From a bacterium (GTDB lineage: Bacteria > Cyanobacteriota > Vampirovibrionia > Gastranaerophilales > Gastranaerophilaceae), in NCBI GenBank assembly GCA_017542305.1, contig JAFXXK010000015.1:1-64000 (forward strand): a stretch of 64,000 bases of DNA, given 5' to 3'. Shown here piece after piece: positions 9,001 to 17,696 of the stretch (positions are counted from its first letter, which is position 1; every line of letters begins with the position of its first letter). The notes under the pieces are model-generated. The model saw nothing but the letters and a program-made list of their open reading frames with translations. It was not told the DNA's origin and ran no database searches. The position numbers and the translations under genes are program-made.

Positions 9001-9499
9001 CGCTGGAACCAACAACAACACCACCGGGAGCAACGAATACCAAATGGCTGTCAGGTTTAAATGTACCACCTTCAGAACCCCAACCGGTTGCACCGTTTGG
9101 TAATGCTGTTAAAGCATTGACAATACCGTCAATATTTACCTTACCGCTGTTTACAGCAGCAATAAAAGTATCAATATCAGCATATTCTGATACCATATAG
9201 TTAGTTTCTGATGCATTGCCATCGGCATATCTGTTGTACATTTTGAAGATAAAGTTCGCAACATCACCCTGCTCAAGTTTGAATTCACCAAACTTTCTGA
9301 AACCTATTTTTGCATTTTTGTTTACCATATCCGGAGTAATATTATATACCCCGTTATCTTTTTTCAGGGCATCTCCTGCCGGGTTTGTAATGGATGAAGC
9401 CGCAAAAGCTCCACATGTTGCAGATTGCTGCATAACCATCAATAAGCTTAAAACTGACGCCACTACACGTCTTTTGCTCTGTTTGTTTGATTTCTTCAT
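6017..9499 (-). CDS. Secreted filamentous (LktA-like) adhesin with Asp-Ala repeat and PilZ-like C terminus
   Basis: A large exported surface protein of 1160 residues. Residues 1-35 form a long, basic signal peptide ([10 protein letters not shown] then a hydrophobic run). Residues 40-300 resemble the haemagglutinin/two-partner-secretion domain ([29 protein letters not shown]), followed by a beta-helix-type repeat region rich in Gly, Asn and Val up to about 850. Residues 885-1000 are acidic, with a run of over twenty Asp-Ala pairs (about 920-985), then a Pro/Asp/Lys linker. The last about 110 residues carry RQTIR, then NISRGG and GAQFVDLDP, matching the PilZ pattern RxxxR ... (D/N)xSxxG. No TpsB-type outer-membrane partner lies nearby. 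A terminator follows at 5963-5994. Confidence 0.85.
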   Translation of the reverse strand: MKKSNKQSKRRVVASVLSLLMVMQQSATCGAFAASSITNPAGDALKKDNGVYNITPDMVNKNAKIGFRKFGEFKLEQGDVANFIFKMYNRYADGNASETNYMVSEYADIDTFIAAVNSGKVNIDGIVNALTALPNGATGWGSEGGTFKPDSHLVFVAPGGVVVGSSGVLNVGSLSVYTPTQSSYDALANNINTVRMFEPREDYHTERITTGPYAGQDAQVWGYYGDNSSSYTFNPGNLVTQSGVGLEVQGKILAAGDINANVGNLNIASTGAMIAGDGNTSTVISNLGDANTLFNSLVNTNNAAQIDVKTIDGILVANGGQAVNYGTGSSKYSNSGADGIVINGLIENKNGALNVENLNTGASGISISPTGKVYGTGGQITVSNEGSEGIDVRGQIKGFNTAANILVKSNNANITIGDESTDENIYATGGKVRIEVDNADVLNNGVKKTHIVTTNGGDLDIIARKGSIGEEVGPCADGVCTGVGRDDRDLTKSINTRISGNITATSSNSNRRAYDVINLASLNSNMNVDTITANGRVILLADTFNPNDSTGRDGRGGSTAYGVLGTVDHPSSPHVQGAGISIIANGDIGTGSKPLTFVQTEGQFNPAYVKNGFVRQDGQQPDGASGLPEIYKYQPNAAFGVDMLSNKGDINVVGLDTGTTMNDTNVCAMIARDGSVNAEFSGNAYVHDVYATDEINLAARGKYLIVDNLGKTDYEATGDYYGDYNRPNRPDHATLKALDLANVGNTNQHPHGTVVVKAGAMEGRGEGRVELPNHQQDIEVVADHAYVGGYEFIMDPHTDDPDGRFTYHENPATDPIMNENGTTSSIRVTAVRPSDVQNLKNGNDPNRRIYYTGHGSVQEDDPNYDGDDTPTGDEQDQNIVIPEDPTEETTPTEPTEPTIPPEPDDDDDNDDDIDNDEDSDTDNDADGDADADADADADADADADADADADADADADADADADADADADADADADADADADADIDADNDIDVDTDNDTDSDDDPNPDPRKDPDPKGGKGPDPKPDPVPPVIDVSQIWRRDIAEVVPAIDKRQTIRFNPNDVSGLEFTSVPEVASVSNISRGGVALKHNNGLKVGDVVPVHLKYGDMEVDANVKVVSASDVSAGAQFVDLDPATANKILYLSMVEPQAVAVNSTYVASSGDD
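6540..6770. repeat. Hexanucleotide coding repeat (Asp-Ala)
   Basis: In-frame six-base units (GCATCG, GCATCT, GCGTCA, GCGTCT on the plus strand) encode alternating Asp and Ala on the minus strand. Codon variants are mixed, which should reduce but not prevent slippage; the copy number probably varies between strains. Confidence 0.9.
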
Positions 9500-9754
9500 T
9501 ACTGTATCCTCTTTAATTCTACTTTTATTCCATACTTATATAAACGGTATAGAATTTAAAAACTTTACCTTTTTTGGGGTCATGTTAACAAAAATTTACA
9601 AAGTTTTTAAATGTGCTATTTATATATGAAAAGAATAATTTCGGTAGTAATTATGTTATACCGCATTTTTTGATTTTTTTAACATTTTTTTATAAATTCA
9701 AATAAAAATTGTAACATAAGTTAACATCTAAGTATTATTTTTTATTTTTGTGGC

Positions 9755-9789
9755 ATGGCATGCCTGAGCATGGTCATGAGGCATGCCAT
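9755..9789. repeat. 11-bp GGCATGCC inverted repeat
   Basis: ATGGCATGCCT and its perfect complement surround a 13-nt loop; a further GCATGC follows at about 9794. It lies in the 402-bp gene-free stretch 9500-9901, between the adhesin start and the DUF559 gene. That stretch otherwise holds the adhesin upstream region and the left copy of the DUF559-flanking repeat. It may mark the outer edge of the DUF559 unit. Confidence 0.6.
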
Positions 9790-9817
9790 ATAGCATGCTT
9801 TTATATCATGACCGGAA

Positions 9818-9890
9818 AGACTCTCTCCTGGGGGGAGGGTAGAAAATCAACTTGAGCTTTGGCGAAAGTTTGATTTTCGGGTGGGGGTTA
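9818..9890 (+). repeat. Left flank repeat of the DUF559 gene
   Basis: The stretch contains CTCTCCTGGGGGGAGGG and then TTTTCGGGTGGGGGTT. The same two words, in inverted orientation and with small changes, occur at 10266-10375 beyond the other end of the DUF559 gene. Paired G-rich palindromes around DUF559 genes are familiar from other bacteria. Confidence 0.75.
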
Positions 9891-9901
9891 ATATCATAGG
9901 G

Positions 9902-10252
9902 TTATTTCCCACTTATCCCACATTCGTTCATTAACCTCTCATATACCCCATCAATATTACTATCTATTTCACTATTCCAAAATCGAACGACCTTAAACCC
10001 TTTACTCTCTAATAATTGCGTACGAACTTCATCATGTATATAGTTGTCTAATTCAGCATGGTGGCCGCCATCTATTTCAATAATAATTTTCTTTTCTCTA
10101 CAAATAAAATCAACAATATAATCACCAATAGGATATTGTCGCCTGAATTCAAGTCCGAAAAATTTATGAAGTCTTAACAGATTCCACATCGTTGCTTCCT
10201 GAGGTGTTGCATTTTTTCTCAGATTTCTGGCAAGGGTTACAAGTTTTTTCAT
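9902..10252 (-). CDS. DUF559 endonuclease-like protein
   Basis: A small protein of the DUF559 family, related to the very-short-patch-repair (Vsr) and PD-(D/E)xK nuclease fold; biochemical role unproven. The 116 residues contain the family landmarks: NLRKNATPQEATMWNLLR, FRRQYPIGDYIVDF, then IIIEIDGGHH and VVRFWNSEI, with Asp and Glu placed as in a nuclease core. The start chosen is the ATG at 10252 (MKKLVTLARN); an upstream extension to 10408 merely reads through the flanking G-rich repeat and has no family similarity. Inverted repeats frame the gene on both sides, so gene and repeats likely move together. A strong terminator for the next gene upstream lies at 10396-10430. Confidence 0.85.
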   Translation of the reverse strand: MKKLVTLARNLRKNATPQEATMWNLLRLHKFFGLEFRRQYPIGDYIVDFICREKKIIIEIDGGHHAELDNYIHDEVRTQLLESKGFKVVRFWNSEIDSNIDGVYERLMNECGISGK

Positions 10253-10265
10253 AAGAGTATTATAG

Positions 10266-10375
10266 CATGACAAACCCCCACCCGAATTTCTAAGACTCAC
10301 TCTTTCGTCTTGTAATTCTTCCCTCCCCCTTGGAGAGGGGTATTTTTCTTTTTTATACCTGACCCCACCCGAATT
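10266..10375 (-). repeat. Right flank repeat of the DUF559 gene
   Basis: On the minus strand this reads ATTCGGGTGGGGTC, CCCTCTCCAAGGGGGAGGG, then ATTCGGGTGGGGGTTTGTCA. The last two words mirror those at 9818-9890, so the gene lies between inverted copies. The first word is an extra partial copy. Confidence 0.75.
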
Positions 10376-10395
10376 TTTTATCAGCAACACATATA

Positions 10396-10430
10396 AAAAA
10401 GCCCTCAAACTTCTGGGTTTGAGGGCTTTT
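10396..10430 (-). terminator. Rho-independent terminator
   Basis: AAAAGCCCTCAAAC and its complement around a 5-nt loop, with T-runs on both strands. It ends the minus-strand gene at 10452-12335. Confidence 0.9.
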
Positions 10431-10451
10431 CATTGTATTATAGTTTAAGTA

Positions 10452-12335
10452 TTAATCTAACAGTACCGTTCCTGCAGGTAGGTCGAATTTCGACCAGTCA
10501 GCATTCTGTTTTACATTTCCGTTTGCATCAAAGATGCTCGGGTTTGCCGCAATCAAGTCAGCTTTGTTAGGTGCCGGCTGCATTTTTGAGATTAAGTCGT
10601 CTGCAGTCTGTGCATTGTAACTCTTGATTTTGTTCTGACGAGGTACATCCTGTCGTTTCCAGTTACCCCATTTGAAGTTAGCACCGTTGTTGCCTTCAGT
10701 ACCTCTCTTAGAGTAATCGTTAGAACTTGCATTATAGCCGGACATACCTTCGTATTGTCTCAAATCGTAGTGACCGACCATATTTTCACCTTCGCCGTCT
10801 TCTTCGTAGTTCAATTCGTAGATTTCAGCGTGGGTTGCTTTAATATCAGTTCCGTCTTGTTTATCAGCTGAAACTAATACATAGAATGACTTGCTTGCAT
10901 CACGGTTGCCTATGCTGATAGGAGTTCCGTCGCTGAGTTTGCCTGCTGAGATTTCCTCAGGAGTAACTTTTCTATATGTGTAAGAGTTGACGTTTCCGGC
11001 ATCTCTGTCGTTTGTATTATCTTTAAAGGTGATTGTGTCAGGAGCTTTATAATCACTTCCGGTAGTTTCAACTTCGCCGCCTTCATTAGCCAATACATAT
11101 TGAGCTCTGTCAGGTTTTTGCATCGGGTTATCACCTGTTTTCCAGTCAGCTTCCTGGAATCCGACACGTTTTTTAAGACCTTCGTCAACTGCACGACCTC
11201 TGAATTGTGACGGAGCAGCTGGTTGTGTTGGTTCAGTTGGTTCAGTTGGTTCTGTCGGTTCTGTCGGACCGGTTGGGCCGGTTGGTTCAGTCGGTTCTGT
11301 CGGACCGGTTGGACCGGTTGGTTCAGTTGGTTCTGTCGGTTCAGTTGCCATTTGCAGAGTAGGAACATTTTGATCATGCGGATGAACTAATCCCGCAGCA
11401 CCAAGTCCTGATCCGACTGCACCACCTATTGCCAAGCCTTCTAAGGTATGTGCGGTACCTGCAACTCCTGCGATAAATAGACCGCCTCCTCCGTCTAATG
11501 CTCCGACTGCCGGAAGAGCACCTGTTACGATAGCACTTCCGATACCTGCACCGAGAGCTGCGGTACCAACGCCTGCAGCAATAAATGCTTCTGTATAATC
11601 GTGAGCGTGATCGAAACCTAAATGTTTAAATAAGTTTTTAGTAATACGGGCTGAACCGTGAGATACTTTTTTATCACCTAAATCTTTAGCTTCTCTTGTA
11701 AGATCGAATCTTTCATCATAACTTAATTTGTTATCCTCTCCAACAAGTTTAGCTGCTGCAAGTTTTAAACCTTTTTGGTTTTCTTCTGTAATAACTCTTT
11801 TACCATTCTCTGTTGTTACAAAACCTTTAAGGCTGTCAAATTGATCTATACGTTTCATATCATCATCGGTTAACAATACTGCATGTTTAGCTTGATCCGG
11901 ATGATCTTTCTTCCATTGTTTATATTCATCTTTCTGATCAGGAGTAAAGTATTTAGCAGCAACAACTTCATCTGCGGCTTTTTGTGATTCGATAATTTCT
12001 TTAGCCTCAGTTTTTGCAATTTGTTCTGCTCGTTTTGCATCCATACCCTGAGCTTTGTAATTTTCTGCTAATTGTTGTTCATACTGTTTTCGAAGTGCCT
12101 TGTAATCTTTTTCGGTATTACCGTCTGCAATACCCAAACTAGAACCGGCAAACTCACTATTTTGCTGCTGCATTACTGAGTGCTTTTGTCCGGTAAATAC
12201 ACTTTGACCCTGACTAAGTTGGTAAGCCTGACCGTTTGCAGCTGCTTTTTTCGCAGCACGATACTCTTTCTTAGACATGTTTACATAATAGGTATTTCCA
12301 TCCTGATCTGTAAACTGACGCGGTTTTATACTCAT
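10452..12335 (-). CDS. Large orphan protein, glycine-rich hydrophobic centre and Pro-Thr repeat
   Basis: I do not recognise a family. Of 627 residues, 1-240 are charged and helical, containing TDQDGNTYYVNMSKKEY and Lys/Glu/Ala-rich stretches. Residues 250-320 are a glycine-zipper-like hydrophobic segment (GVGTAALGAGIGSAIV, GLAIGGAVGSGLGAAG) that could insert in a membrane. Residues 330-372 are a repeat of TEPTEP and TGPTGP units. The C-terminal 250 residues look globular and beta-rich. No classical signal peptide is present. AAAGGA precedes the ATG, and a small hairpin (TACCC/GGGTA) lies about 20 nt upstream, close to the ribosome binding site. Its place next to the adhesin suggests a surface or envelope role, but that is only context. 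Confidence 0.75.
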   Translation of the reverse strand: MSIKPRQFTDQDGNTYYVNMSKKEYRAAKKAAANGQAYQLSQGQSVFTGQKHSVMQQQNSEFAGSSLGIADGNTEKDYKALRKQYEQQLAENYKAQGMDAKRAEQIAKTEAKEIIESQKAADEVVAAKYFTPDQKDEYKQWKKDHPDQAKHAVLLTDDDMKRIDQFDSLKGFVTTENGKRVITEENQKGLKLAAAKLVGEDNKLSYDERFDLTREAKDLGDKKVSHGSARITKNLFKHLGFDHAHDYTEAFIAAGVGTAALGAGIGSAIVTGALPAVGALDGGGGLFIAGVAGTAHTLEGLAIGGAVGSGLGAAGLVHPHDQNVPTLQMATEPTEPTEPTGPTGPTEPTEPTGPTGPTEPTEPTEPTEPTQPAAPSQFRGRAVDEGLKKRVGFQEADWKTGDNPMQKPDRAQYVLANEGGEVETTGSDYKAPDTITFKDNTNDRDAGNVNSYTYRKVTPEEISAGKLSDGTPISIGNRDASKSFYVLVSADKQDGTDIKATHAEIYELNYEEDGEGENMVGHYDLRQYEGMSGYNASSNDYSKRGTEGNNGANFKWGNWKRQDVPRQNKIKSYNAQTADDLISKMQPAPNKADLIAANPSIFDANGNVKQNADWSKFDLPAGTVLLD

Positions 12336-12590
12336 AATAAATCCTTTCTCTCATACCCTCGGGTACGAAACTTTAAATTAATACTTCTATACACATATAA
12401 AAAAAACGTATCGGCAAAAGTTGCATGAAACTTTAGAGATTTTTCTTTGTAAAATTAAAATTTCTTAATATAACTGAATTTCAGATAGCAAATTTAACTT
12501 TACATAACTTAACAAAAACGTGGTTTTGTATATAGTTTTGATATATCTATTATCTAAAATTGCTACAAATATGCAATAAATTCTGAATAA

Positions 12591-12619
12591 TTGACAACTG
12601 TCCCGTGTTTATAATAATA
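12591..12619 (+). promoter_or_regulatory. Likely promoter of the solute-binding protein gene
   Basis: TTGACA at 12591-12596 is followed after 16 nt by AATAAT within a TATAATAAT run, about 30 nt before the GTG start. The rest of the 310-bp gap 12336-12645 is AT-rich and shows nothing else that I can support. Confidence 0.5.
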
Positions 12620-12645
12620 TCGGTTTATATACCTTAGGAGACAGC

Positions 12646-13425
12646 GTGATTAAAAAGTTATTATGCATATTCGTTTTTATTTGTTTGTTTTTGTGCGGAT
12701 GTACTTCGGCAGACAATAAGAATGACTTTAAAACAATAAAAAAACGCGGCAGAATTATTGTCGGAGTCAGAAGTGATACCAGACCGTTCGGCTACAGAGA
12801 TGCCAGAGGTAATCTGCAGGGATTCGATATTGATTTAGCTAAAGCCATTGCAAAACATATATTTGCTGATTCAAATGCCGTAGAATTTGTTCCGGTTACC
12901 GCATCCAACCGCCTTACTACACTTACATCCGGCAATGTAGATATTTTAATTGCAACAATGTCAATTACAGACCAGCGCAGGCTTATCGTGGATTTTTCAA
13001 AGCCATATTACATGGCAGGTCAGGCAATTCTCGTAAAGAACAGACAAAATATCGCTACAATTAAACAACTTAACGGCAAAAAGATAATAATCGTATACGG
13101 TTCTACGGGAGAAATGAGCGTCAGACTTAATGCTCCGGAAGCAATTATCAGAGGATATAAAGATTACGATTTGGCATATAAAGCCCTCAAACGAGGCGAT
13201 GCCGATGCAATGATAGCGGATGATACAATTTTATATAACTTGGCACTTGATGATCCGTCTGTAAAAATTTTAAAGAAAAGATTTTCAAAAGAACCATATG
13301 CCGTTGCTTTCAGAAAAGGGGATGCATCTAACCAGCTGAAAGATTCGGTAAACTTTACAATAGATTTTCTGGAGCATAGCGGGCAGCTGCGTGTTATGCA
13401 GAAAAAATGGGGGATTTATAAATAA
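12646..13425 (+). CDS. Family 3 solute-binding lipoprotein (amino-acid type)
   Basis: Extracytoplasmic binding protein of an ABC importer, SBP_bac_3 family, probably for a polar amino acid. The signal peptide ends in a lipobox (LFLCGC), so the mature protein is a lipoprotein anchored at Cys19. Family landmarks are RIIVGVRSDTRPFGY, GNLQGFDIDLAKAIA, DILIATMSITDQRR and the C-terminal GDADAMIADD. The GTG start at 12646 follows TTAGGAG with good spacing. No permease or ATPase gene adjoins it; instead it overlaps aroC by one base (TAATG), so the two are translationally coupled. The ligand cannot be read from sequence alone. Confidence 0.88.
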   Translation: MIKKLLCIFVFICLFLCGCTSADNKNDFKTIKKRGRIIVGVRSDTRPFGYRDARGNLQGFDIDLAKAIAKHIFADSNAVEFVPVTASNRLTTLTSGNVDILIATMSITDQRRLIVDFSKPYYMAGQAILVKNRQNIATIKQLNGKKIIIVYGSTGEMSVRLNAPEAIIRGYKDYDLAYKALKRGDADAMIADDTILYNLALDDPSVKILKKRFSKEPYAVAFRKGDASNQLKDSVNFTIDFLEHSGQLRVMQKKWGIYK

Positions 13426-14462
13426 TGTTTGAAAAATTCAGGTTTTTAACATCAGGCGAAAGCCATGGCAAATGCTTAACAGCTATCATTGAAGGTTTGC
13501 CGGCAGGTTTAAGCATAGATACTGATTTTATAAATTCCGAATTGAAACGCAGACAACAAGGTTATGGCAGAGGGGACAGAATGAATATTGAAACCGATAC
13601 TGCCGAAATTGTATCCGGTGTCCGTTTTGGTAAAACCATAGGCTCTCCTGTTACCTTAGTTATATACAATAAGGATTACGAAAATTGGCAAAAAGTTATG
13701 AGTACAAAAGCTGAAGACCAGACCGATGAAAAAGCTTTTTATACATACCGACCCGGGCATGCCGATTATGCCGGAAGCGTAAAATATAACAGACATGATT
13801 TAAGAGATATTCTTGAACGTTCCAGTGCAAGAAAAACAGCAATAGAAGTTGCTGTTGGAGCTGTTGCAAAACTATTACTCAAGCATTACGGAGTAAGCTG
13901 CAAGTCAACCTTTTTGCAGATAGGGCAGGGAAAAAATGAAGAAGAATTTCGTGCCGAAATAGACAGAGCAAAAGAAACTGGGGATACTTTAGGCGGTAAA
14001 TTTGAAGTTATATACGGCAGACTGCCTGTAGGGTTAGGCTCTCACGTTCATTGGGACAGAGCCATTGACGGGCGAATTGCGCAGGCTGTTATGAGTATCC
14101 CTGCAGTTAAAGCCGTATCTTTTGGTAACGGAGAAAATGCCTATGAAATTACGGGCAGCAACTTCCATGACGAAATGTTTTTATCAGACGGGAAAATTAC
14201 CCGCAAAACAAATAACGCAGGCGGAGTTGAGGGCGGAATGACTAATGGTGAAGATTTAGTTGTAAAGGTTGTTATGAAACCCATTCCGACTTTAAGAACT
14301 CCATTGAAAACCGTTGACAGTTCAGACATGACAGAAACAGAAGCTCATTTTGAACGCTCTGACACATGTGCGGTTGAAGCATGTTCTGTTGTCGCAGAAG
14401 CAAGGATTGCCTGCGTATTGGCAAACGAATTAATGCTTAAATTTCCATCTGACAGTATTTAA
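13425..14462 (+). CDS. aroC: Chorismate synthase
   Basis: Converts 5-enolpyruvylshikimate 3-phosphate to chorismate, the last shared step to aromatic amino acids, using reduced FMN. The start FRFLTSGESHGKCLTAIIEGLPAG and the later RRQQGYGRGDRMNIETD, GSPV, YRPGHADY, SSARKTA, and GGVEGGMTNGED are the standard AroC signatures. Length (345 residues) is slightly below the usual 350-390, with a short C terminus. It starts inside the stop codon of the solute-binding protein gene (TAATG). It ends base-to-base against the convergent orphan gene at 14463, with no visible terminator between them. Confidence 0.97.
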   Translation: MFEKFRFLTSGESHGKCLTAIIEGLPAGLSIDTDFINSELKRRQQGYGRGDRMNIETDTAEIVSGVRFGKTIGSPVTLVIYNKDYENWQKVMSTKAEDQTDEKAFYTYRPGHADYAGSVKYNRHDLRDILERSSARKTAIEVAVGAVAKLLLKHYGVSCKSTFLQIGQGKNEEEFRAEIDRAKETGDTLGGKFEVIYGRLPVGLGSHVHWDRAIDGRIAQAVMSIPAVKAVSFGNGENAYEITGSNFHDEMFLSDGKITRKTNNAGGVEGGMTNGEDLVVKVVMKPIPTLRTPLKTVDSSDMTETEAHFERSDTCAVEACSVVAEARIACVLANELMLKFPSDSI

Positions 14463-16178
14463 TTAAGCGGAATAGATTTTCAGAGTTCTTTCGGTATTCT
14501 TTGAAATTACAGTCTTAACAGATTCGTATTCTGTCTGTAATGCGCTGTGTTCGCTATCAAGCAATTTTATCATACTGTCAATTTGTTTATCTTTGTTTTC
14601 GATTTCTCTTGTCTTTTGCTGATATTCTGCTTCAGCTCTTGCTATTGCGGTTTCGTTTAACTGTTCGGATATATCAAGCGCATTGTTGTACTGTATTGAT
14701 GTCCAGGTTGCATCTTTTAATCCGCTGCCTTCTTCGGTCGGATTCGAGAAGTTTACTCTTTCCAATGTTACAGCACCGCTTTCCAATGCATATTTCAGCC
14801 AATCCTGACTGTTCATCAAACCGTCTTCAAGAATATCCCAACGGTTACGGGTAACTTTTTCGGTTGTAGTTGTTCTTGTTACACCGTTTGATGATACTTC
14901 CGTATCTGTATGGCTTGTGGTTATCGTTTCTTCACCGTCTTTATAATCTGACGGACCGTTCATTCTGTGCCACAAGTTTACATACCATTGCGCTTTATCT
15001 TTGTCGGAATATTCATATACTCTTTCGTCTATTGTTGCCGGAATTGATATAGGATCAGGTTCTTCTTCCAGCCATCTTTCATATTCGGGATTATCTCTCA
15101 CTTCCCATTCATCAGGATGGTGAATTACTTCAGTTTCTTCATCCATACTTTTTAAGTCATGCTCAACAAAGTAGAAGAATTTCATATGGCTGTCAGGATT
15201 TGCGATACCGCCTGTTGGAGAACCGTCATAATCCGTATGAAACTCCCACAACAAATCAACAGCTCTCTGATAAACTGTCATATTTGGGTCTGACGAAGGT
15301 CCGCCGACAGTAACAGTATCATTACCTCTTGTATATACTGTACTTACATCTTCCTGACCTCCGGGAATAACATCGCCTGAACAATAAGCCGTTTTTATTG
15401 CTTCGGTTAATGCTGCACGACCGGGAGTTATCGGATGACATGTCCTGTTCCAATCCCATCCGTTTGAATCAGGATATGCAGTAAATGTCTGACCACTGCT
15501 TGTTGTATGTTCACCAGGTCCGATTAAGTCTGTTAATACATGCATGTAGCAATTGGTCTTATTCCCGGTTACATAACCTAATGTATATTGGAAACAACTG
15601 CTTGCATTTTGAATAAATTCTTCATATAAACTTGAACCTACGGTATGCGGAACTTCTTCATCCCAAGCCGGAGTTATAAGTTCCCTTATTTTTTCATCAG
15701 GTTTTCTGTTTAACCAATCCTGATACTCTTTTTCCCATTCTTCATAGGCTTCAACATATTCAGGATTCTTTATCGTACGGGTTTCTCCGGTATCTATAGG
15801 ATCTACTCCGTATTTTATAAGGAACTCGTTAATATCAGCACTATCTTCATAATTTGCTGCATCAAGTTCTGATACCAACACCTGTCCATCAGTATTAATC
15901 AAGGCGTATTGGTTCTTTAATGGGGCATAAGTGGAAAGTTGCGCACCTGTAAGGGCTGTATAAACCTTATTACCCGCATCATCATAATTTCTGTATATAA
16001 ATTCATTTGTTCCAAGAGCGTTTATATATTTGCGGCTGGCTTCGGACGTCTGGCTTGCAAGCGCCATTTTGGCAGCAGTTAATGACTGTGCTCTCAACTC
16101 GTTATCCGAGATTCTGCACGTCAAACTTAATAATTTTGCCTGTGATGCTGCTAAACCCATAGTAGTCCTTTCCAACAT
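14463..16178 (-). CDS. Orphan protein, GLAASQAKLLSLT N terminus and C-terminal coiled coil
   Basis: I do not recognise a characterised family. The 571 residues start with MGLAASQAKLLSLTCRISDN, a helix-forming motif that I recall from uncharacterised proteins of this lineage and of other gut bacteria. The middle is polar, rich in Trp, Tyr, Glu and Asn, without membrane segments. The C terminus (about 500-565) is a heptad-like helix containing many Glu/Gln/Lys. No signal peptide. The helical ends around a variable middle are reminiscent of filament or appendage subunits, but nothing proves this. No clear ribosome binding site was found in front of MLERTT; the internal Met at residue 7 is an alternative start. 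Confidence 0.72.
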   Translation of the reverse strand: MLERTTMGLAASQAKLLSLTCRISDNELRAQSLTAAKMALASQTSEASRKYINALGTNEFIYRNYDDAGNKVYTALTGAQLSTYAPLKNQYALINTDGQVLVSELDAANYEDSADINEFLIKYGVDPIDTGETRTIKNPEYVEAYEEWEKEYQDWLNRKPDEKIRELITPAWDEEVPHTVGSSLYEEFIQNASSCFQYTLGYVTGNKTNCYMHVLTDLIGPGEHTTSSGQTFTAYPDSNGWDWNRTCHPITPGRAALTEAIKTAYCSGDVIPGGQEDVSTVYTRGNDTVTVGGPSSDPNMTVYQRAVDLLWEFHTDYDGSPTGGIANPDSHMKFFYFVEHDLKSMDEETEVIHHPDEWEVRDNPEYERWLEEEPDPISIPATIDERVYEYSDKDKAQWYVNLWHRMNGPSDYKDGEETITTSHTDTEVSSNGVTRTTTTEKVTRNRWDILEDGLMNSQDWLKYALESGAVTLERVNFSNPTEEGSGLKDATWTSIQYNNALDISEQLNETAIARAEAEYQQKTREIENKDKQIDSMIKLLDSEHSALQTEYESVKTVISKNTERTLKIYSA

Positions 16179-16343
16179 GGTTTACGACAATTTATACAAA
16201 AATCTTTAGATTTATGTAAAGAAATGTAACAAAGACTTCAACACTTAAAAATAAAAAAAATAGGACCTGAGTCCTATGTGTAACATCATTTGTTATGGTT
16301 AATGATAGTGTATTGTAACATTCAATTAATTTTGGATTAATTT

Positions 16344-16361
16344 TGTTAGGCTAACCTAACA
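16344..16361. other. TGTTAGG hairpin in a divergent upstream region
   Basis: TGTTAGG and CCTAACA pair around CTAA, followed by an AT-rich run, midway between the divergent genes starting at 16178 (-) and 16461 (+). No plus-strand gene precedes it, so an operator or attenuator is as likely as a terminator. A second small palindrome (TAGGAC/GTCCTA) lies at about 16261-16276. Confidence 0.4.
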
Positions 16362-16460
16362 TTTTTATTTTATACTGGTGATACTAATTTGTCAACAATT
16401 AAAAAAAATTAGTTCGAATTTAGTATTGCTGAATTAATGAAAAACAAATATAATTAAAGT

Positions 16461-17672
16461 ATGTTAAGGTATTATTACAGAGCAGTAAAAGATAAATCCG
16501 AACTTGTTACGGGCTATATAGAAGCAAAAGACCCGAATGAGGCCAAAGAAAAAGTTCGGCAAATGGGATTTACTCCTGCCGGAATATATGAAGAAAAACT
16601 AATTCCAAAAGAATATGCTCCGCAAAAGGATAAACAAGTAAAAAAATTTAAACTTACGGATTTAATGTACTTTACCTCTGAGTTGCACATGCTGACAGAC
16701 TCAGGCATTTCCGTACTGGATGCGCTTGACAGCATAAAACAACAAGCGCCAAGCATCAGAGTTGCGGCATTCGCCAGAGATTTGGAAAAATCGATAAAAA
16801 ACGGAAGTACATTATATGAGGCTCTTTTACCTTATGAGGACGTTATAGGTAATATTTACACTTCTCTTTGCAAAACGGGGGAAGAATCCGGAGCATTACC
16901 AACTACTTTAGATTATTTGACAAATTTATTAAAAAAGAAAAATAACCTTAAGGGTAAATTCATACACATGTCTATATATCCGGCGATTTTAACGGTTACC
17001 CTTATCGGCATATATTTTCTGTTTGGAGCATTTATATTTCCTACATTAATTATGAAAATGAATGTGGATAATGTTCCTCCATTAGTAAATTTCTTTATGT
17101 TTGGCACAAACTTTGTATTTAAAACATGGTGGCTATTCCTGCTCGGAGGATTCGGAAGCTGGATAATTTTATACCAGACAATAGGGATAAAAACAATAAA
17201 GCAAAAACTGGGGAATTTCTTTGCCCGTATTCCGTTAATGAAAGAATGTATAACATATTTATCATTATCGCATTATATGGCTGTTTTGCATGTAGCATAC
17301 GAAGCAGGAGTACCTATTCAGAATGCTTTAGACTTAGCTGAAGATACAATATCGGTAGAAGCATTAAGGAAGCAGGCAAAAACAGTTACTCTTGCGGCTG
17401 AAAAAGGGAAAAGCCTTACTGATTCATTTAATAACTCGGGACTTATACCTCCTGTGATGATGTCAATGATTTCAGCCGGAGAAAAAACAGGAAAACTTGG
17501 ACAAATGTTTCGTGACATTTCTATTGCCGTAGAGCAAAAACTCGATAACGCAATCAGCGCACTTAGTAAAGCTTTTGAGCCTTTATTGCTGCTGGTTATC
17601 GGCGGCGGTGTAGCCTTGGCCGCAATTGCTATGATACAAATGTATGCGAGTGCCCTCTCCAGCATAATCTAA
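16461..17672 (+). CDS. Type II secretion/type IV pilus inner-membrane platform protein (GspF/PilC)
   Basis: Polytopic inner-membrane protein that forms the assembly platform of type II secretion systems or type IV pili. The 403 residues contain the usual N-terminal YYYRAVKDKSELVTGYIEA, two related T2SSF domains (about 65-190 and 270-395), and three hydrophobic segments near 170-195, 215-240 and 370-400. The first domain includes FTSELHMLTDSGISVLDAL; the second includes YLSLSHYMAVLHVAYEAGVPI and SAGEKTGKLGQM. No ATPase, pilin or secretin gene is adjacent, so partners must be elsewhere in the genome. Distinction between PilC and GspF is not possible here. Confidence 0.92.
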   Translation: MLRYYYRAVKDKSELVTGYIEAKDPNEAKEKVRQMGFTPAGIYEEKLIPKEYAPQKDKQVKKFKLTDLMYFTSELHMLTDSGISVLDALDSIKQQAPSIRVAAFARDLEKSIKNGSTLYEALLPYEDVIGNIYTSLCKTGEESGALPTTLDYLTNLLKKKNNLKGKFIHMSIYPAILTVTLIGIYFLFGAFIFPTLIMKMNVDNVPPLVNFFMFGTNFVFKTWWLFLLGGFGSWIILYQTIGIKTIKQKLGNFFARIPLMKECITYLSLSHYMAVLHVAYEAGVPIQNALDLAEDTISVEALRKQAKTVTLAAEKGKSLTDSFNNSGLIPPVMMSMISAGEKTGKLGQMFRDISIAVEQKLDNAISALSKAFEPLLLLVIGGGVALAAIAMIQMYASALSSII

Positions 17673-17696
17673 TTGGATGTTTCGGATTTATGCAAA

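Noticed and set aside
10253-10408. N-terminal extension of the DUF559 gene
   Set aside because: It translates the G-rich flank repeat; the family start matches the ATG at 10252.
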